Assembly: GCA_037176845.1 (NCBI GenBank)
Contig: JAYKXP010000004.1
Location: 434,001-498,000, forward strand
Direction of reading: 5' to 3'
DNA: 64,000 nt
Source of the DNA: Paramarasmius palmivorus
Taxonomy: Eukaryota; Basidiomycota; Agaricomycetes; Agaricales; Marasmiaceae
This document shows positions 57,755 to 64,000 of the stretch, one piece after another. Position numbers and translations under genes: made by a program. Positions within the stretch are counted from its first letter, which is position 1; the number at the start of each line of letters is the position of its first letter. Under the pieces are notes generated by a model, which worked only from the letters and a program-made list of their open reading frames with translations, had not been told where the DNA came from and did no database searches.

Positions 57755-58102
57755 TGAAAAATAGAATAGAGAGGCCTGCGGCCCACTAGGTGGAGAGGCG
57801 AATGATATACACAAGAGAGAGTTGCAAGTTGGTGGTTGGAGGTCGAAGGTGCCAAACAATGGAAATTACTTAATGCTTCTTTCCCACGGTAGGCCTTCCT
57901 CGGCCACACAACTCCCTCGTCACTCCGAGTCATAATTAAAATCTTTTAAAAAATCGTGTCAAACACGTAGTCGTTATATCGATACAGTATGGTACATGAA
58001 ACATAGATAGATAAGGCTGAAGGTGCTGAAACGTGCATAAAGTGTACCCCTAGATCATAAGGTAGTAAAAAATCATACGACTCCGAGTCCGTGTTCCCAT
58101 CG
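57755..58102. other. Intergenic: DCP2 promoter and INCENP 3' flank
   Basis: About 350 bp between two minus-strand genes, with an A/T-rich patch near 57935-57955 (TTTTAAAAAAT). No coding or RNA feature seen. Confidence 0.45.
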
Positions 58103-61100
58103 TCACCGGAATCCCATGCGCCGAACATATTCCCTTTCCTCTTCCGCAGTAAGCCTATCACTCCCATTCCAGTTGGCAGAGCTAGTCCTCGCCCGGAAGC
58201 GGCTAGTTCTACCTGTGTTCCTGAAAATCTCCTCCATCCGCAGAGGCTGAATAGCTCCGAATATATCATCGGGATTAATCGTGCTCTGCATTTGTAGCTG
58301 TTGTCTTAACTCCGGAGATTGTGCCCACTCTGGAGGATTGAAGGACTTTGGCCGATCTTCATCTTCAGAATCCGAATACTCGCTGTTGATTTCCGGCAAC
58401 TCAATACTCTCACTTGGAATGGGAGGCTCAGTCTGTTTGGCAGCCTGGATTTGGGCCTTTGCACGCGCAGTCATCTGGTTTTGGATGAGTTGGGACGGCT
58501 GGGTGAATTCGTCGTCAGTGCCTTTGCCAGGTGTCTTGGCTCTGGTCTTCGACATCGAGTTGAGCGGCAATTTGCTCGAACTCGAGGGTCCTGCAGCGGC
58601 ATTGTTGCTGTGGGTGACGGGTGTTTGTTTCGATGAAGGCTTGAAAGTCGAGGGCTTGGTAGAGGTTGAGCTGTTTAGACCACTTGGAATGGGTTTCTTC
58701 AGCTCAATCTTGCGTTTGCCGGTGAGATCTTCCTCCTATAACATCATGTCAGTGTCTATACTTTTCCTCCGCAAAGCAATGTGCCTACCTTCTTCGTAAC
58801 GACCGGCTTTATAGGCCTCTTATCTGTGTGCTCCTCGCGCTCTTTCTTACGCCTTTCGGCCTCCTCTCTGACCTTTTTCTCTTCTTCCATTTTTCGAGCC
58901 TTCTCTTCCTCAGCTTTCTTCTGCAGCACCAACTGTCGCCGGCTTTCCATATTCTTGAGAACTGCGGCTTTCTTGTCCTTCTCTTCCTGTTGCTGAAAGC
59001 AAAAGATCAGTCGATATGTGGCATAAGAACCTACAGCCACGTACTTTCTTCGCAGCAGCAGCAGCAAGCTGTAAACTCTTGACCTCCGCCTTGGGCTTCT
59101 TGTTCGTTCCCAACACACTGCTGACAAGCTTAGAGGCATGCCCAAAGAATCCACCGCTCGATGGCGGCGGCGGTTGCGATTGAGAGGAGGTTAAGCTGCT
59201 CTGACTGCTATTCTTGGTGACCTTGGGCTGTGAGACGTCAGAACGAACCCCAACTCTAAAATTAACGAAACACATACTTCGACGAGACTGACAGTCGACT
59301 TGCCAAAGTCAACACTCATCTCTTGTGTTGGCTCCATGGCCTCGTCGTCCACCTCCGCTTCATCGTCACCGTCACCGTCACCGTCGGCATCCACATCCAT
59401 GTCAAACGACCCTGGAATCGGACGGCTAGCTTCCTTGACATCCTTATCGTTTGGTCGAGCCTCAGGCTCAGGAGGTTCCAGGGGTTGCGTATCCAGTGGC
59501 TGCGTGTCAAACTTGTGTGTGTCAGTAGGGGCCGAACTCCATGTCAAACTGTCGCGGTTATTGTTGAACGGCCACTCCTTGATACGATCCTCCAGCTTCT
59601 CGTTGATGGGCCAGCTATCGTCGTCGTCGAGCTGGTTGTACTGGCTTTGAGCACCATACGCACTTGAGTACTCTGTATCTTGACTTGAAGGCAACCAAGC
59701 AGGTGGTTCCTGGCTTCCGAAAATCTTGTCCGAAGCCTCACTCTTGAGGCTCTCAGCAGTGGACTGAGCAGATACTGGTGCTGGTCGCTTCTGCTGAGAC
59801 ATAGGTGGAGAAGTAGGGAGCCTGGGAGCGAGGCCAATGGACATGGGTGCTGGTTTAGAGAACGTTGAACCAGATACAGCTGGTTGCTCGGCCTTTGGTA
59901 CAGGCTTGAAAGCAGGTGGGGAAGGAGGTACAAACACCGGTGAGGTTTTGTTGAACAGTTTCGTGAAAGGCGAAACAGTGGATGTAGAAGCGGGTGCGGC
60001 TTTGGTCGTTTGAGAAAGGAGCTTGTTTTCGTGCTCTGGAGGGAATAAAGAAAGGATATTCTTCTTCTCCGGCTTCTTCTCCTTCTTCTCTTCCTCCGTG
60101 GTCGTCAACTCCGACACACTGAGACGTGACTGTACAGGTTTGGATGCGGCATGTTTAGGTGCAGGAGCCTCCGGTATCGTGGAGCCTACAGGGTCAGCCT
60201 GAGCGGAAGCAGCACCGACGGCTTCCACAGGTCCTGTCGAATCGTTGTCTACACGATTCCTTTCGGCGACTCGAGCCTCGGCGGCAGCTCTTGCCTCTGC
60301 CAGCGCGTTTGTAAGCAGACCTCCACCGAGAGACTTCCCTGTACTCTTGCCAAGCCGTGCACCCAAACCTTCCACCGTCTTCTTGAATTGATCCAGCATT
60401 CCTCTCTCGTCGTTTGTGAGTTCAGAAGTAGTCATCGCTACATCCTGAGAAGCTGCTACAACCTCATCCATCTCCACAACGGGTGCCTCGATACGTGGTT
60501 CTTCGTCTGATTTGGATGATGGTGTATCACTCTCTGTGGTCTTTGGCACCTTAGCAGACTTTTCTGTAGCGTCTTGCGATGTGCCGGGGACTCCAAGCAT
60601 ATCTCCACTCTTCCTCTTGTGAGGATTGTGAGTCGGCACACCGGGAATAGCGAATATCTGGGTGTTATTGGTGCTCTTGGTACCACCGGTCTCAAGGGCC
60701 TTCACCTCTCTTGACTTCATAAGCCACGAGGTCCGTTTGGCTATGGCGGCGCCTGGAGTAGCGGCGCCGAGAGGACCGGTGTCATTGGTATCGCGAGGCA
60801 CACGCACTGACTTGCGAATGGGCATAGGAGCGGGTAATGTTGGGTATAAGGGAACAGACGTGGTGTGATCCTCCTGCGAAGTTGGCGCCTGGTCCTGACC
60901 CATCTCAACATCGCTCTGCGGGTTTGTGGATTCGTCATCCACGTCACTGTGGTCGGCAGCATCCGGGGCGGTCGGGGAAGCATCTGGAGTCGAGATTTCG
61001 GGAGTAGCGGGGCGGACGTCTTGGGGCTTGGGAGATTCCAATGGTACGGTATGGAAGGTATCGATAGATGACATTGTCATATCCGGTGTACGACGCCCTT

Positions 61101-61951
61101 GCTCCAAGGCCTGAGTCTGCTGTTCATCTCGTTCGTCTGTTGTTTGTTCTTCTTGTTCCAGCTCCTTCTTGTCTACAGTTACCGCAGGCTGCTTGTCCGC
61201 TGGTGGGAGTACGTCTTCCATCTCGACGTTCTCGTTCGCATGGTGGATAGAATTACGAGACCTTTCGGCAGATTCGTCATCCTCTGCAATGACAGAGAGT
61301 TCCACGGGGTTATTAGGCTCGGCGTCTCCCATTGGTACGTCGTCAGATTCGGGTGGTAAGGTTACGATGGTAGGAACATTCGTGGTAGGGGCGATTGCTG
61401 GTTCGGGAACAGACTTTGCAGGTGATTTTGCACGGTCCTGTAGCACGGGTTTGGATGGCTCTGAAGGAGGTACAGAAGGCGCTCTTGTGGGTTGTTCATG
61501 GTCTTCGTCCTTTGCTCGTGCTTTTAATAAAGCTTGGTGGAAACTGTTCAACGGAGCTGAATTCTCTTTATTCTCGCAGTCCTTTTACAAGTTTTAGTAG
61601 TGCGAGATTTGAGTAATACGACAAACGAACCTCTAACGATACAACAGTCTTCAACTTGGAAGGTGAGGGGTTCGTCTTCTGTTTCTTGACTTGAATCTGA
61701 TTCTTGCGTCGACTGGGCGTTTTGACGAGATCAATGAGTGCACTGCTCGAGGGGTCAGATATTGCGAGATGATGTGAAGGGCCTCTCGAAACGAACTCTT
61801 GTTTAGGCTTTGCGAGAATGTTGTTGAGGTAGTCGTCGAGGAAAAGGAAACCATGGGTATTGATTTGCTCCTGGAAGAATTCTCGACCAGGATCGTTTGC
61901 CATTGAGAAACGAATGGAATTGCCCCACTCTAGGAGGCCTGAGGATGTCAT
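58103..61951 (-). CDS. INCENP: INCENP (Sli15/Pic1-type) chromosomal passenger scaffold
   Basis: Encodes the scaffold of the chromosomal passenger complex that localises and activates Aurora B kinase at centromeres and the spindle midzone. The start is the ATG at 61951 (MTSSGLLEWGNSIRFSMAND), and the N-terminal helix bundle for Survivin/Borealin binding includes FFQEQINTHGFLFLDDYLNN. The central roughly 800 residues are disordered, acidic and Ser/Pro-rich. A long charged helix follows (about 58810-58990; EEEKARKMEEEKKVREEAER), resembling the single alpha helix of animal INCENP. The C-terminal IN-box reads LPEINSEYSDSEDEDRPKSF, NPPEWAQSPELRQQL and NPDDIFGAIQPLRMEEIF. It is followed by an Aurora-phosphorylated TSS-type motif, RARTSSANWNG, ending RRMGFR. 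Few introns. About 1,220 residues, longer than yeast Sli15. Confidence 0.9.
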
Positions 61952-62169
61952 GGTAGGAGACAATGATGGGGAAAGGCAGAAAACTGTTCACGCTCAACCG
62001 GCCCACAATCCACATCATGTGATCGCACTCACATCACTGTCACTGTTACTGTCACATCGTGACACTTGACTTTCTCGGATTCGTTCTCGCCTCGTTGAGG
62101 CTACATCATGGATATTGCACAGCGAGAGCCCCACAGTGGAAACAGCTCGTTCTTTTCTTCCCTACTCCC
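61952..62169. promoter_or_regulatory. Divergent promoter, INCENP / membrane protein gene
   Basis: A 218-bp region between divergent starts. It has a three-unit 6-bp tandem (CACTGT CACTGT TACTGT, 62035-62052) and an overlapping perfect inverted repeat TGTCAC-ATC-GTGACA at 62050-62064. Either may be a protein-binding site; nothing else is recognisable. Confidence 0.5.
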
Positions 62170-64000
62170 ATGGCGCTGAACTATGTTCAGCCACAAGCTC
62201 AGCATCAAGTAGAACCTTCATTCCAACTTTCTGAAGACGAATCATGGGACGAATTAGATGCAGACTCGCTAGATGAAACCAAGACCGAGTTATCCGAGTC
62301 TCAGCTCCGGGAATTATATGACAACGAAGAAATAGAACGGTTCCTCACTCTCTTTGCTACTGTGAGTCCTTTGATCTTCCTATTCCAGAGGTCTTTGGAT
62401 TGAATATTCAACTCTTAGAATGTCACGGAGGTCCAGATACCCAAGTCACCACCACCAGGAACACCTAGGACGGAAAACATACCCTCAAATTCAGACGGAA
62501 GTCAAGCACCCATTGCAGAGGAATCCCAATCACTGAGCGAAAATATTGCACTTGTGGGTATTGTTTTTTTCGTTTTACTGATTCAATTCTCTTGAACTCT
62601 GTATTTCAGAATTATCTGCTCCCGATCCTTCCACCATCGCCCCCTGACTACCCGTTCACCCTCGGACGCCTCAGACTTACCACCCAACGTCTCTACCTGT
62701 CCACTGTCCCCGTCTATGGGCCTTTTCTACGTCGTTTAGTCAAACTCGCAACATGGGAAGACAAGAGTAAGAGTACCACATACTGCTCTGTAAGATTTTT
62801 AGCGTATCTTCGTAGGAATTTGCACTCATGCTTTCCTAGATCTACTGGTTCCTATGGTACCACAACCTACTACTCCCATCGCTGATTCTTCGCGTCTTGT
62901 ATTGCCTCGTGCGACGCCGACTACTGCCTTATCCGACTGCCTCTGAATTAAGACAACGGTTTGCTGAGATAGACAAAGCCGAAGAACTGGGTGACGAAGT
63001 TTCTGCCCGACTCGTCTCGTCTTCTGGATTCGGGTTGAAGGAGATGTGGAGACTAGCTCGCGTTTTCGCTAAGCCTTCTAAGCCTAAAAAGGCTGGGAAG
63101 GATAAAGGGAAAGAGAAGTCAAAGGGAAAGAAAGGAAAAGAGAAAGCACAACCAAGCGAGGAAGTGGATATTGAGGACGAAACTCAGCAACAAGACCACG
63201 ACGATAATCAGCCAGTTGGTGACGATAGGACGATTCTCGACGATCCCAAGGATACCCAGTGCGAACGAGATATAAAGCGTACGGCTCTTCATTCAGCTGT
63301 TGAAGTTGCAGATTTACACGAAAGGATACACAAGTGCGACTCATCTTTTCTGGTATTTGATATGATTCTGACAACTCTTTCTAGCCTCTTCATCTGGCGG
63401 CGACCTAGTGCCTCTCAAAATTACGGAATAGTATGTTTTCCTCGTTTAACTCAACCGCACCGGTTTCTAAAACACACGACAGCTCATATTTCTCATCTTT
63501 CTCACGACGTTGCTGCTCCCTGCTCAATATATAGCCAAACTGTTTTATTTCATCATCGGCGTCCTGTTTTGGCACGTCTCTCCAATCATCGCAGCGCTTC
63601 CTCGCGAGGATCGAAAGAGGCTGCCACCGATTCTCGCAGAAGTCCCGACAGACTCCGACTTTGCTATGGAGTTGATATCCCAACGTGTCGCTGCCGGGCA
63701 AGACGTCAGGCCACCGAGGCGGAGAAGGCAGAAAGCGAAGAAGGGCTCGCCACCACATGATCATTCGCCTGGGCCTTCGACAGAACGAGAGACTAACAGT
63801 CGATCTCAGTCGCCAGGGATGAAGAACTGGTCCGAGGTAGACAAGAGGATTGACTGGAAGAAGTGGGGTGACCGAGCTGCAATTGGCAAAGCATGGGCCG
63901 TTGATAAGAGACTGTTCGGTAACAAAGACGTATGCAAAGCCTTCTTGCCTTGTTTGCTCATAATTCTAACGCTGCTGGTAGACATGGCCACAAGAATCAA
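62170..64000 (+). CDS. Fungal membrane protein of unknown function, cut by right edge
   Basis: The first ATG is at 62170 (MALNYVQPQAQHQVEPSFQL), after which an acidic stretch SEDESWDELDADSLDE leads into spliced exons. A conserved part reads DYPFTLGRLRLTTQRLYLST and VPVYGPFLRRLVKLATWEDK. Two membrane segments are seen: IYWFLWYHNLLLPSLILRVL, assembled across an intron, and LFYFIIGVLFWHVSPIIAAL. Between them lies a Lys-rich charged stretch (KAGKDKGKEKSKGKKGKEKA) and VADLHERIHNLFIWRRPSAS. The last visible coding segment is RIDWKKWGDRAAIGKAW, ending near a donor at about 63930. The gene continues beyond the window. I recognise the pattern from conserved fungal proteins but cannot assign a function; a GRAM domain further downstream is possible and cannot be checked here. 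Confidence 0.75.

Noticed and set aside
59300..59667. Overlapping plus-strand frames with Ser- or Val-rich translation
   Set aside because: Antisense to repetitive acidic INCENP coding sequence; composition follows from the opposite strand.
1..64000. Secondary-metabolite cluster, transposon, CRISPR, tRNA or rRNA genes
   Set aside because: No PKS, NRPS, terpene synthase, P450 or transposase signature, no long terminal or inverted repeats, and no tRNA-like cloverleaf noticed by eye; a tRNAscan and repeat search would be the decisive check.

Overview
The window reads as ordinary, gene-dense nuclear chromosome from a filamentous basidiomycete, most likely an Agaricomycete. Evidence: almost every gene is broken by many short GT-AG introns (about 48-70 nt, with CTAAC/CTGAC/TTGAC-type branch sites). 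The gene set is eukaryotic and fungal: Hsp104, a GNS1/SUR4 elongase, an Ime2/Crk1-type kinase, DPH7, INCENP, and a complex I subunit that budding yeast lacks. Intergenic gaps are 50-750 bp. I saw no transposon, CRISPR array, tRNA or rRNA gene, and no secondary-metabolite cluster. The species cannot be named from the sequence alone.

Layout, left to right. 0.3-5.2 kb: a PH-C2-RasGAP protein and a very-long-chain fatty acid elongase, both minus. 6-17.5 kb: one 11.5 kb plus-strand gene for the bridge-like lipid-transfer protein VPS13. 17.6-26.4 kb: minus-strand run of a tripartite DENN protein, a NIPA-type Mg2+ transporter and DPH7. 26.5-27.3 kb: a five-exon gene for a small Cys-rich single-pass membrane protein, visible only after splicing by hand. 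27.4-34.5 kb, minus: HSP104 with a clear heat-shock promoter, a TMEM135-like membrane protein, and a dysferlin-domain protein. 34.8-44.4 kb, plus: HscB/Jac1 co-chaperone, a dsRBD-DExH RNA helicase, AP-2 alpha-adaptin, and complex I subunit NDUFS6. 44.9-50.0 kb, minus: an RCK-family kinase and PRPP synthetase. 50.4-54.7 kb, plus: a large low-complexity protein with four WD-acidic-F motifs, tentatively Byr4/Bfa1-like. 55.3-62.0 kb, minus: DCP2 and INCENP. 62.2 kb to the right edge: a fungal membrane protein of unknown function, cut by the window.

The genes are a housekeeping mosaic, not one pathway. Recurring themes are membrane and lipid traffic (elongase, VPS13, DENN, NIPA, TMEM135-like, dysferlin domain, AP-2), RNA and protein quality control (Hsp104, DPH7, helicase, DCP2), mitochondria (HscB, NDUFS6), and cell division (RCK kinase, INCENP, possibly Byr4-like).

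The most rewarding observations are at fine scale. NDUFS6 has a 6-nt microexon that encodes one of its zinc-binding cysteines. The alpha-adaptin gene has a GC-AG first intron, and HscB may have one too. The HSP104 promoter carries an alternating TTC/GAA array in 5-bp register. I found no convincing new multi-gene system. Exon boundaries were inferred by eye; gene extents are first ATG to stop and include introns.
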